Under the pieces are notes generated by a model. The model worked only from the letters and a program-made list of their open reading frames with translations, had not been told where the DNA came from and did no database searches. Source: Lysinibacillus_B sp042920265 (GTDB taxonomy: Bacteria; Bacillota; Bacilli; Bacillales_A; Planococcaceae). From it: DNA of 64,000 nucleotides. Position numbers and translations under genes: made by a program. The stretch covers positions 310,001 through 374,000 of the forward strand of contig NZ_JBDQZI010000002.1 in assembly GCF_042920265.1 (NCBI RefSeq). The letters are read 5' to 3'. Below are positions 53,802-62,151 of the stretch, one piece after another (the first letter of the stretch is position 1; each line of letters begins with the position of its first letter).

Positions 53802-53889
53802 CATAGCCACAGGAGCCGTAACAGGAGATCCAAACAGGCCACGCCTGTTTTAGCTCCTGTGTAGGCTGTGGCAAAGCCCGGAGGCTATG
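53802..53889. other. Nested palindrome (structured element)
   Basis: Three nested stems: CATAGCC (53802-53808) with GGCTATG (53883-53889), CACAGGAGC (53808-53816) with GCTCCTGTG (53853-53861), and AAACAGGC (53832-53839) with GCCTGTTT (53843-53850). It lies in a 480-bp gene-free stretch (53541-54018) in which I see no supported gene. Confidence 0.7.
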
Positions 53890-53965
53890 ATATCACTTTC
53901 TTTTATACATCTCACTATTTAATTGGTATTTTTAGGATACATTTTTACTCATTGTGATTTTACTA

Positions 53966-54013
53966 AAACAAATAGAGGTGAAGAAAGCACTCTGCATTTC
54001 TCCACCTCTATTT
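53966..54013 (-). terminator. Terminator of the phn operon
   Basis: AAATAGAGGTG pairs with CACCTCTATTT across a 22-base loop, followed on the minus strand by TTTGTTTT. Confidence 0.8.
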
Positions 54014-54018
54014 TTCTT

Positions 54019-54864
54019 TTATGATTTCGCCATTAAGCTTCGTTTAATGCGCATCGATACGACCTCTAATATAATCGCGACAATAAGGGCGCAATACGTA
54101 ATCATCCCGACTTCATGTAAATCATAATAGAAGCCTGAAGCCATAAAGAGCTCGAAACCGATACCGCCCGCGGCTGCGGCTGCCCCCATGGCAACGGCTA
54201 CACCGTAGTTTGTTTCAAAGCGCAGGAACGTCCACGATACCATATAAGACGAAGACTGCGGGACGACAGCATGGGCGATGATGTGCCACCAGTTCGCTCC
54301 TGACGCACGTAATGCCTCGATTGTGCCTTCATCTAGCTCCTCAAAGGATTCTGCATAAGCCTTCGTTAAGTAAGCCATCGTGTGCAGCATCATCCCGAGT
54401 ACACACGCCACTGCCCCAAGTCCTGCAACAATCGCAAAAATCAATACCCAGAGAACAGTCGGCACGGCTCTTATAAACGAATTAAACGCAATAATCGCAT
54501 TCGATACCATCGGAGGTGCTAAATTTTTGGCACTAAAAATCGCCAGGAAAAAGGACACGACTGCCCCTAAAATCGTAGCTAAAAAGGCTAATGCAAGTGT
54601 AATACCAATTTGCTCTAACGCTGTCGCAAATGTAATTTGATGAAATGCCGGCTGTAAAAACATCATTTTTAAATTCCCTAGCGTTAGTGAAATCGCTGTT
54701 GCCCACTCAATCGAGCCATAATCCAGTAAAAAGGGGCCGATTACCGTCATCAGCAATAGTGCCCAGAGCACGAGGCGCATCATGACATTTGCTCTCGTCA
54801 CCTTACTGATTTGAATACGGCCATTTCTCATTTTGACATTTGTTAATGAAGGCGTAACTTGCAT
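54019..54864 (-). CDS. phnE: Phosphonate ABC transporter permease (second PhnE)
   Basis: A 281-residue protein with about six membrane helices. The permease signature EALRASGANWWHIIAHAVVPQ (near 185) contacts the ATPase, and SFIRAVPTVLWVLIFA is typical of PhnE. It overlaps the first phnE by one base. Together they form the heterodimeric membrane channel of the PhnCDE importer. It is the last gene of the operon. Confidence 0.9.
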   Translation of the reverse strand: MQVTPSLTNVKMRNGRIQISKVTRANVMMRLVLWALLLMTVIGPFLLDYGSIEWATAISLTLGNLKMMFLQPAFHQITFATALEQIGITLALAFLATILGAVVSFFLAIFSAKNLAPPMVSNAIIAFNSFIRAVPTVLWVLIFAIVAGLGAVACVLGMMLHTMAYLTKAYAESFEELDEGTIEALRASGANWWHIIAHAVVPQSSSYMVSWTFLRFETNYGVAVAMGAAAAAGGIGFELFMASGFYYDLHEVGMITYCALIVAIILEVVSMRIKRSLMAKS

Positions 54865-55652
54865 TATGAAATCGCCCTCCTTACTTTATTCGATGTAAAC
54901 TCAATGACAAACACAACCGCCACGATCATGATTGTAATGAGCCCTAACATGCCATAATCGAGCCGCTTATAGTACAGATCAAATAAATACCCGATCCCTG
55001 TACCTGTTAATAACCCGATTAATGTCGCACTGCGAATGTTCGTCTCAATCATATAAAACACCCAGCTGAGCATTTGCGGCATCGTATCTGGCAGCATACC
55101 CTTAAATACCATTTGAAAATAAGTAGAGCCTGTTGCCGTTAGCGCCTCTACCCCATCTGAGCTGGCCTCGTCAATGGTTTCAATGAACATCCGCACTAAA
55201 AACCCAAACGTTGAGAAAAATAGAGCTAAATAGCCTGTCACGACATTATGGCCAAATGAAACAACGAGGATTAGTGCCCACGCCACAACCGGCACATTTC
55301 GGAAAATCGAGGCAATCAACCTTGCGACAAAGCCAAAGAAACGATTGAACTGTGTCGTTTGTGCGCCAAACATCGCAAAAAACAACGCCAATACGGCTGC
55401 TGTTGTAGAGGCGATCACCGATAAAATAATCGTCTCCCACAGGCGTTCTAGCACTTTCGGTAAATTTTCCATTGCTTCAGCTGATGGCACTAAATTATCA
55501 ATCATCCAGGCAATCGTACTCGGGATTGAGCTGATTCCGTCGATTAGATTAAACTTCGTAAACGCCGCTGAGCCATACGTTAATACAATGAGAACAACCA
55601 ATACCCCCGTCATTCGCCACTTTTTCATACGTAAAATATTCGTTTCTGTCAT
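54864..55652 (-). CDS. phnE: Phosphonate ABC transporter permease (first PhnE)
   Basis: A 262-residue permease with six membrane helices. The coupling segment is EALTATGSTYFQMVFKGMLPDTMPQ, and SIFRNVPVVAWALILV is conserved with its partner. It follows phnC by 13 bp with GGAGGG before the ATG. It pairs with the downstream permease. Confidence 0.9.
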   Translation of the reverse strand: MTETNILRMKKWRMTGVLVVLIVLTYGSAAFTKFNLIDGISSIPSTIAWMIDNLVPSAEAMENLPKVLERLWETIILSVIASTTAAVLALFFAMFGAQTTQFNRFFGFVARLIASIFRNVPVVAWALILVVSFGHNVVTGYLALFFSTFGFLVRMFIETIDEASSDGVEALTATGSTYFQMVFKGMLPDTMPQMLSWVFYMIETNIRSATLIGLLTGTGIGYLFDLYYKRLDYGMLGLITIMIVAVVFVIEFTSNKVRRAIS

Positions 55653-55665
55653 TATACCCTCCGCA

Positions 55666-56502
55666 TTACTCCATGATTAATTCGTCCACATTTGTTCCAT
55701 AAATATCGCGTATCGCAAACTGGCTTAATTGCTTCGGTGCACCGTCGAACACCTTCGCTCCTTTACTCAGTCCGATAATTCGGTCAGAATAACGCATAGC
55801 CACGTCTACTTGGTGTAAATTCACTAACACGGTAATGCCCATGGACTGTGAAATTTCCTTTAAATGATCCATAATGACCTTCGAGGAATTCGGATCGAGG
55901 GACGCGATTGGCTCGTCACATAATAATAGCTTCGGCTCCTGCACTAATGCTCTGGCAATCCCTACTCGCTGCTTTTGTCCACCACTTAGCTGGTCACAGC
56001 GCTTATAAATATGGTCCTTCATCCCGAGCTTTTCGAGTATCGATAAGGCTAGTCGCTTTTCTTCCTCTGTATAAATGCCCAGAATCCCTTGTAGCGTAGA
56101 TTTATAGCCAAACCGTCCATGGAGAACATTTTCAAATACCGTAAGACGAGAAACTAAATTATAATGCTGAAAAATCATCCCGATTTTCGCACGTTGCTTC
56201 CGCAATTGTTTTTTGCTTAACGTCGTAATGTCTTGCTGATTGAAAATGATTTCGCCACTTGATGGTTCAATCATACGGTTAATGCAACGGAGTAATGTCG
56301 ACTTTCCTGCGCCCGATTGACCGATAATGGACACGAACTCTCCTTCGTGCAATGACAAATCAATGCCATTTAATATGACGACCTTTTGGTCATAGCTTTT
56401 GCCAATTTTATTTAGCTGCAAAATCGTATTTGCTTGTGTCTTATCCGGTGCAACGATGGATTCAGCCTGCTGGGTCTGCCTTTCCAATACAATCGTAGAC
56501 AT
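55666..56502 (-). CDS. phnC: Phosphonate ABC transporter ATP-binding protein
   Basis: A 278-residue ATPase. Walker A GQSGAGKST (near 60), signature LSGGQKQR, Walker B LLLCDEPIASLDP and the His switch VNLHQVD are all present. The first ~25 residues are an extra polar extension. It powers the PhnDCEE phosphonate/phosphate ester importer. A terminator-like hairpin separates it from phnD, which may lower its expression relative to the binding protein. Confidence 0.92.
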   Translation of the reverse strand: MSTIVLERQTQQAESIVAPDKTQANTILQLNKIGKSYDQKVVILNGIDLSLHEGEFVSIIGQSGAGKSTLLRCINRMIEPSSGEIIFNQQDITTLSKKQLRKQRAKIGMIFQHYNLVSRLTVFENVLHGRFGYKSTLQGILGIYTEEEKRLALSILEKLGMKDHIYKRCDQLSGGQKQRVGIARALVQEPKLLLCDEPIASLDPNSSKVIMDHLKEISQSMGITVLVNLHQVDVAMRYSDRIIGLSKGAKVFDGAPKQLSQFAIRDIYGTNVDELIME

Positions 56503-56552
56503 CTTGTTCTCTCCTTTAATAGCAAGTCTTTATCGTTGAAGATTCACATCTT

Positions 56553-56588
56553 TTAAAAAAGGCTTCTATCGTGAAAGATAAAAGCCCT
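56553..56588 (-). terminator. Intra-operon terminator (attenuator) between phnD and phnC
   Basis: On the minus strand GGCTTTTATC pairs with GATAGAAGCC around a 6-base loop and is followed by T6. Partial read-through would give more PhnD than PhnCEE. Confidence 0.8.
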
Positions 56589-56596
56589 TTAGAGCA

Positions 56597-57646
56597 CTAT
56601 TTTGATAGTTCGCGAACTGGGTTAAACCATGCATCTTCTACTTCTAAGAAACGCTCGTCCGCCGCCTTATAAAATAGACCTGCACCGCCTGAATCTTCCG
56701 GTACAAAAATGCTTGTATTATTTGTTGTTTCATCTGACGTTAAAATCTCTTTTAATGTTTGAATCTCTTCTTCTGCTAACACCGATGTGTTTACAACGAA
56801 TGGCGAATTTAATACTGGCGTTACTTGGATTAGGACAAACTCTTCCCCAACTAATGTATTAAATGGTGCTGCCGCATCGTCTTTTACTTTATATACGGCC
56901 CCTGGTGTATTTTTTTCGCCTTCCACGATCTCTACATACGCCTCTACACATGTATTACAAAATGCTGCAATGTCCGAGCGCTCCATTAACATATTTACCG
57001 CTGAGCCTTGGTGCGAATCACCGAATAGGACATCCGGATACACCTCATTACCTTCCATTAATGCTTCCTCTGTTAAATTTTTATCGCTAAAGTGAGAAAT
57101 AATTGAACTTGTTGGTACTTTGAAACCGGATGTCGACGATGCCGATACGAACGAAATGCTTTTGCCTTCTGTTGCATCTAACGTAAATTCACCATTGATT
57201 TTATATTGTTCTGCCTTGTCCTTTGGAACAGCTAACCAGCTATAATACACCGCATCGTCTAACGTACCAGACTCGCCTGATGGTACAACTAATGGCTCCA
57301 CATCAGCACTTTTTTCCTTTGCTTCGATATACCCTTGTGGCCCCATATAAGCAATATGTGCATTACCATTTGTAATCGATTCAATCGCAATCGCATAATC
57401 TGTCGTTAATTTATGTTCTACTTTACGACCTGTTGCCTTTTCAAAAATGTCACTAAAAGCATCACGAGAAGGAGCTAAATCAGAGCCTGATTCATTTGGA
57501 TACCACACCATTACAAGTGGCTCATCCGATTCTGCATTTGCTTTCTTTACTTCCCCTGTTCCATTTTTATCATTTGAAGAACTACAAGCAGCTAAAAAAA
57601 GTACACTTAACATGCCCACCAAAAGTGATAACCATCGTTTGTTCAT
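56597..57646 (-). CDS. phnD: Phosphonate-binding lipoprotein
   Basis: A 349-residue exported protein with lipobox LAAC (Cys at about 21). Mature features include VWYPNESGSDLAPSRDAF, HIAYMGPQGYIEA and SASSTSGFKVP, the ligand-binding loops of the PhnD family. It captures phosphonates outside the membrane. AAGGGAG precedes the ATG at 57646, so the 7-residue longer frame to 57667 is not preferred. A 116-bp gap to phnPP may hold a secondary promoter. Confidence 0.92.
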   Translation of the reverse strand: MNKRWLSLLVGMLSVLFLAACSSSNDKNGTGEVKKANAESDEPLVMVWYPNESGSDLAPSRDAFSDIFEKATGRKVEHKLTTDYAIAIESITNGNAHIAYMGPQGYIEAKEKSADVEPLVVPSGESGTLDDAVYYSWLAVPKDKAEQYKINGEFTLDATEGKSISFVSASSTSGFKVPTSSIISHFSDKNLTEEALMEGNEVYPDVLFGDSHQGSAVNMLMERSDIAAFCNTCVEAYVEIVEGEKNTPGAVYKVKDDAAAPFNTLVGEEFVLIQVTPVLNSPFVVNTSVLAEEEIQTLKEILTSDETTNNTSIFVPEDSGGAGLFYKAADERFLEVEDAWFNPVRELSK

Positions 57647-57762
57647 TTTTTTCTTCTCCCTTATCATTCAAATAGTTTGTAAAACCGCTCTACATGCCCC
57701 ATTTAACCATCACAATACCCACTTGAAAATAGCCGCGCGCTTTTCTTAATAATGCTTTACAT

Positions 57763-58578
57763 TCACTTTACAAATGCCGGTTTTTGTAAATGAGGGATTG
57801 TATAGTGTCCCAGCTGTACAGAGGCACCATATCGACCGTGATAATCCGATCCACCCGTTGTAACTAATTGGTACTTGTCTGCCAACTGTTGCACCCGTTC
57901 CATATGTAGAGGCGTATGGTCCGGGTGAATGAGCTCGATCCCATCTAGCCCCTCTTGCACAAGCTCTTCTGCGATATCAAAAGAATCCAGCTGTCCTGGA
58001 TGTGCCAATACAGCCACCCCGCCATCTGCATGAATGGCGCGTAAGGCATCAAAGGCATCCACATAGCGAATATCACCTGCGGCAACCCCTGCTTGTTTAA
58101 ATAATGAGCGGTACAATGTTTGATAATTTTTCGCGTCGTACGCTTCCTCTGTCAGTGCATTCATAATATGCTGCTTATATAACGTCCCGCTTTCGCGTGC
58201 AAAGGCAAGCGCCTGCTCCTTGTCTAACGCGAAGCCCGCCTCCTGTATGCGCCCTACTTGCCATAAAGAATGCGCATGTCGGCGTGCAAGAAGTGGTGCA
58301 CACAATGCTTGAATGTGCGGACATTCGCCTTGAAAGCCATAGCCCAGCATATGCACCTTGCGTTGACGCTGAAAGTCATAGGCCGATATTTCAACCCCCG
58401 CGATAAACACGATATTGTACTGTGCTGCAAGCTGTCGTCCCTCTGCATGATGGGCTGTTGTATCATGGTCCACTACCCCTAAATGTGTGATCCCTGCTGC
58501 CTTTGCCTGCTGAAATAATTGTTCCAATGTTTCGCTGCCATCGGAATAACGGCTATGTGTATGCAAGTCGATTTTCAC
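57763..58578 (-). CDS. phnPP: PHP-domain cyclic phosphate phosphodiesterase (PhnPP-like)
   Basis: A 271-residue PHP-fold metal phosphoesterase. Metal ligands are DLHTHSRYSDG (4-14), VVDHDTT, GVEIS, LAHPG and GGSDYHG. In Eggerthella lenta a PHP protein named PhnPP in the C-P lyase cluster hydrolyses both ester bonds of the ribosyl cyclic phosphate made by C-P lyase. The same placement here, overlapping phnL by 4 bp, suggests the same role and explains the absence of phnP and phnN. A general nucleotidase of the TrpH/RNase AM group is the alternative. Confidence 0.75.
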   Translation of the reverse strand: MKIDLHTHSRYSDGSETLEQLFQQAKAAGITHLGVVDHDTTAHHAEGRQLAAQYNIVFIAGVEISAYDFQRQRKVHMLGYGFQGECPHIQALCAPLLARRHAHSLWQVGRIQEAGFALDKEQALAFARESGTLYKQHIMNALTEEAYDAKNYQTLYRSLFKQAGVAAGDIRYVDAFDALRAIHADGGVAVLAHPGQLDSFDIAEELVQEGLDGIELIHPDHTPLHMERVQQLADKYQLVTTGGSDYHGRYGASVQLGHYTIPHLQKPAFVK

Positions 58579-59273
58579 GCTAACACTTCCTTGTCGCTAT
58601 ATTTCGTCATCGTAAACACCTCATCACAAAGCCCTTCCATGAATTCGAGATCATGGAAAATACCGATTAACGTCGTCCCCTGTGCCTTGAGCTTTTCAAT
58701 CGATTCACGTACCTTGACCTTTGACGCTTGGTCTAAGCTCGCAGTCGGCTCATCTAAAAGAAGGAGACGCGGTTCTTTGACAATCGCACACGCAATATTG
58801 AGACGTAGCTTTTCACCACCCGAGAAATTATTCGGATAACTATTCCACAACTTTTCATCTAAATCAAAATGGCGTAATGCCGCTTTTGCTCGGTCGACCG
58901 CTTCTTCCTGTCCTACCCCAACATCTAATAAAGATTGCGTCACAAGCTCTAAGGCTGTCGTTCGAGGCATGACATTTAAAAATTGCGACACATAGCCAAT
59001 CTCGTGCTTGCGTAAATACACAATTTGACGAGGTGTTGCCTGCAATAAATCAATCTCCCCGTAGGCTTCTGAATGAAACAGGATTTCCCCAGCTTGCGGC
59101 TCATAAGTGCGGTAAATGCTTTTTAAAATGGTTGATTTACCACTTCCACTTTTCCCGACAATCCCTAAAAAGCCGCCCTCCTTCACATGCAGTGAAATAC
59201 GATCAAGTGCTGGGAAAGTTTTTTGTAAATGATGAATGGTAAATGATTTTTGCAAATTTTGTATAGTTAACAT
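58575..59273 (-). CDS. phnL: C-P lyase system ATP-binding protein PhnL
   Basis: A 232-residue ABC-type ATPase. Walker A GKSGSGKST, signature FSGGEKLR and Walker B LLLLDEPTASLD are present. The conserved KHEIGYVSQFLNVMPRT helix is typical of PhnL. In E. coli PhnL stacks with PhnK on the C-P lyase core and is needed for turnover. No transmembrane partner is expected. It lies 11 bp after phnM. Confidence 0.92.
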   Translation of the reverse strand: MLTIQNLQKSFTIHHLQKTFPALDRISLHVKEGGFLGIVGKSGSGKSTILKSIYRTYEPQAGEILFHSEAYGEIDLLQATPRQIVYLRKHEIGYVSQFLNVMPRTTALELVTQSLLDVGVGQEEAVDRAKAALRHFDLDEKLWNSYPNNFSGGEKLRLNIACAIVKEPRLLLLDEPTASLDQASKVKVRESIEKLKAQGTTLIGIFHDLEFMEGLCDEVFTMTKYSDKEVLA

Positions 59274-59284
59274 CGTTCTCCCCC

Positions 59285-60457
59285 TTAGCGATAATTCGTT
59301 TGCATAATAATGCTGCCGTCCACCATTGTTGTTGTGACAACAGGATAGCCGTCTTCCATTTGCTCAATAATTAATAAATCTGCCTTTTTCCCAACCTCAA
59401 TGGAGCCAATTTCATGATCTAAATTAACGGCACGTGCAGGGTTAATCGTCACTAATTGGAATAAACGATGTAAATCTTCCTCATATTTTGTCGCGAGCTC
59501 AAAAATGCCATGGAGCATCGCCGGAGGGTAATAATCACTACATATAATGTCGATGACTTGCGCTTGAATTGCCTCACTCGCACTTAAATTCCCTGAGTGT
59601 GAGCCCCCGATTAAAATATTCGGTGCACCTGCAATTGTGCGCATGCCCATTTTTTTCGCTTCTCTTGCCACATCAAGCGTGATCGGAAACTCACTAATTG
59701 TTGTCCCATACGACTGTACGAGCTGTAGTTTCGCTACATCATCATCATCATGCGAAGCAACCGCAATGTTATGCTCAATCGCGAGTCGGCTTAAGCGCTC
59801 AATATCATCGAGTGTCATTTTCGTCTTATCGACCTGCTCCTGAATTAACACATCTGCCTCTTGGTCTGTCATCGAACGATAGCCGCGCATAATATTTTTA
59901 TAAATTTCTAGATTGCGATATTGCCCCTGCCCTGGCGTATGATCCATAAATGACAGTAAATGCACTTTGCCATCTAAAATATTGCGCTCTAAATTTGGAA
60001 TTTGATCAATCGAATCAATTTCAAAACGTGCGTGCAGGCGATGACGAATTAAATGCGGCTCGTCATGCGAAGCGTAAATCGCATCGACACATTTTTGAAC
60101 GTTTTCTGGATTGCGAATCGCCTTATGTGAATATTTATCATCCCCGTAATAAGATAAGGAATGGAAAATTGTCGTAATGCCGTGTGTCATTAAAATGCGT
60201 TCGCTCTCACGTAACCCAATGTTCATGCTCATCACAGAAGTTGGACGCGGGCTCACAATCGTTTCAATATAATCTGAGTGAATATCAACAAAACCTGGTG
60301 AAACATAGCCACCTCGTGCATCTAACACGTCCATGCCTTGTAAATCCACATCTGCTTCCGGCACAATCGCATGAATCGTATTGCCCTCTACTAATACGAT
60401 ATGATTCGTTAAAAATTGCTCTTCTGTCACAATAACTCCATTAATAATTGCCAGCAT
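59285..60457 (-). CDS. phnM: Alpha-D-ribose 1-methylphosphonate 5-triphosphate diphosphatase
   Basis: A 390-residue amidohydrolase-fold enzyme. Metal motifs are VDIHSDYIE (near 58), HDDDD and HSGNL. It removes diphosphate from the ribosyl-triphosphate alkylphosphonate so that PhnJ can act on the 5-phosphate. Length is close to the E. coli enzyme (378). The N terminus is a short beta sandwich as usual. Confidence 0.93.
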   Translation of the reverse strand: MLAIINGVIVTEEQFLTNHIVLVEGNTIHAIVPEADVDLQGMDVLDARGGYVSPGFVDIHSDYIETIVSPRPTSVMSMNIGLRESERILMTHGITTIFHSLSYYGDDKYSHKAIRNPENVQKCVDAIYASHDEPHLIRHRLHARFEIDSIDQIPNLERNILDGKVHLLSFMDHTPGQGQYRNLEIYKNIMRGYRSMTDQEADVLIQEQVDKTKMTLDDIERLSRLAIEHNIAVASHDDDDVAKLQLVQSYGTTISEFPITLDVAREAKKMGMRTIAGAPNILIGGSHSGNLSASEAIQAQVIDIICSDYYPPAMLHGIFELATKYEEDLHRLFQLVTINPARAVNLDHEIGSIEVGKKADLLIIEQMEDGYPVVTTTMVDGSIIMQTNYR

Positions 60458-60469
60458 CGATGTGCCTCC

Positions 60470-61309
60470 TTACAGTAATGAGTAAACTAATTGTTGTGTA
60501 TATTCGTGCTGCGGGTCCTCTAACACCTGATCCGTTAAACCATGCTCGATAATTTCCCCGTTCAGCATGACAATCGTGCGGTCAGCAAGCATACGAATGA
60601 CCGCTAAATCATGCGATACGACAATCATGGAAATGTTTAATTCACGTTGAATCGATTTGATTAAATCTAAAACATCTGCCTGTACCGATAAATCGAGTCC
60701 TGTTGTTACTTCATCTAATAGTAGAATCGGTGGATTATTAGACAACGCTTTCGCGATTTGAACACGCTGTTGCATCCCACCTGAGAAGTTTTTCGGTGCT
60801 TCCTTACTGCGGTGGACTGGAATATTCACATGTCGCAGCAGCTCCAGGCTACGCTCCTCCATATTCCGAACGTGGCGATTGCCTGCCGCAATTTGCTTTT
60901 CGGCAATATTACTCATCGATGAAAAGTCCATTTTCAGTCCAAGCATCGGATTTTGGTACACCATACCTAAAATCGTATTGCGAATATGGCGCTTCATTTG
61001 GCTCGATTCCGTAAAAATATTGACTTCGCCATTTTCGTAATCCGTTAAATAGCCCTCGCCTGATGTAACGGTTTCATCAAAATAAAGACTTTTCATAAAG
61101 GTTGATTTACCGCTACCACTTTCCCCAACAATACCCAATATTTCGCCGCGGTATAAATCCAATGAAACATTTCGACAAGCATAGACGGTTTTACAAACAG
61201 GGCAAAAGTTTTTTTCAAGCTTCGCCTCTTCTTGCTGACAATGCGCACAACCATCACCATATTGCTTAGATAACTGCCGAATCGTTAATACCGGTTGTTC
61301 TTGCGTCAT
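60470..61309 (-). CDS. phnK: C-P lyase ATP-binding protein PhnK with N-terminal four-cysteine insertion
   Basis: A 279-residue ABC-type ATPase with Walker A GESGSGKST, signature FSGGMQQR and Walker B LLLDEVTTGLD. Between the first strand and Walker A it has GCAHC...NFCPVC (C21, C24, C36, C39) and a fifth Cys45. As I recall, E. coli PhnK has no such insertion in this short loop. The four cysteines could bind zinc or an iron-sulfur cluster. In the E. coli complex PhnK docks on PhnJ, so the location may matter given the altered PhnJ. It overlaps phnJ by 4 bp. Confidence 0.9.
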   Translation of the reverse strand: MTQEQPVLTIRQLSKQYGDGCAHCQQEEAKLEKNFCPVCKTVYACRNVSLDLYRGEILGIVGESGSGKSTFMKSLYFDETVTSGEGYLTDYENGEVNIFTESSQMKRHIRNTILGMVYQNPMLGLKMDFSSMSNIAEKQIAAGNRHVRNMEERSLELLRHVNIPVHRSKEAPKNFSGGMQQRVQIAKALSNNPPILLLDEVTTGLDLSVQADVLDLIKSIQRELNISMIVVSHDLAVIRMLADRTIVMLNGEIIEHGLTDQVLEDPQHEYTQQLVYSLL

Positions 61310-62151
61310 TTTGCTGCCACCTTTTGCTGTAATTTTTCTTGCATATAACTCGTATCGTTACATAAATAGTACGTTTCGCCTGTCACTTCATCTGTGAGCT
61401 CATCTAAATAGACTCCTGTTAAGCCTGTTTCTCGACAAGCCTTCCCTTCAAATTGCTCGACGACAAACGGATAGTCCTCAAATGCAAGCGATTCTACTTT
61501 TGTGTAAGGTGGGACAGCGTAAATCTTTTTCTCACGCCCCGCCCCAAAAAGGATCAGTGCATCACTTTCATGGATTTTCGGATTATCAAAACGCGGAATC
61601 GGACTTGGATTCATCACGTAGCGATCATTTACCATTACCGGATAATCCGCCCCTTGCGACGTTTGGTTATAGCGCATAATTTGCTCAAATAACATTAAAT
61701 ACGCACCGCTATATTCTTTTTCTGCATGATAGCGCTTTGTTTTATATTCACTGCGCTCAATGTCACGTAATGGCTCTGGCTCTGGCACTTGTAGCACTAA
61801 TACTTGATCCGGGCGCAGTGGTACTTCTGGGATACGGTGACGTGATTGCACAAGTGTCGCATCCTGCGTACGAATCGTTGTTTGTACGCCAGTTGTTTTC
61901 GTCACAAGCTTTTTAATATTAACCGCATTGACGGAATCATCCGAGCCTTGATCGATAACCTTTAGCACATCCTCTTTCCCGATTAATGCAAGCGTCACCT
62001 GCAAGCCCCCTGTCCCCCAGCCGCGGGCAATCGGCAGCTCACGTGAGGCAAATGGTACTTGGTAGCCTGGAATCGCAATCCCCTTCAAAATAGCCCGTCG
62101 GATTTCACGCTTTGATTGTTCATCTAACAATGCAAATGGTACTGTACTCAT
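61306..62151 (-). CDS. phnJ: C-P lyase subunit PhnJ lacking two of four conserved cysteines
   Basis: A 281-residue protein, exactly the E. coli length, with PGYQVPFASRELPIARGWGTGG near 28-49 fully conserved. PhnJ uses radical SAM chemistry to break the C-P bond. In E. coli the cluster is held by C241, C244 and C266, and C272 carries the thiyl radical. Here the aligned residues are C239, T242, C264 and M270 (KACRETG and YLCNDTSYM). There are only two cysteines in the whole protein. The rest of the region aligns without gaps, so this is not a frameshift. Either this lineage uses a different catalytic arrangement or the subunit has lost the classical reaction. Confidence 0.9.
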   Translation of the reverse strand: MSTVPFALLDEQSKREIRRAILKGIAIPGYQVPFASRELPIARGWGTGGLQVTLALIGKEDVLKVIDQGSDDSVNAVNIKKLVTKTTGVQTTIRTQDATLVQSRHRIPEVPLRPDQVLVLQVPEPEPLRDIERSEYKTKRYHAEKEYSGAYLMLFEQIMRYNQTSQGADYPVMVNDRYVMNPSPIPRFDNPKIHESDALILFGAGREKKIYAVPPYTKVESLAFEDYPFVVEQFEGKACRETGLTGVYLDELTDEVTGETYYLCNDTSYMQEKLQQKVAAK

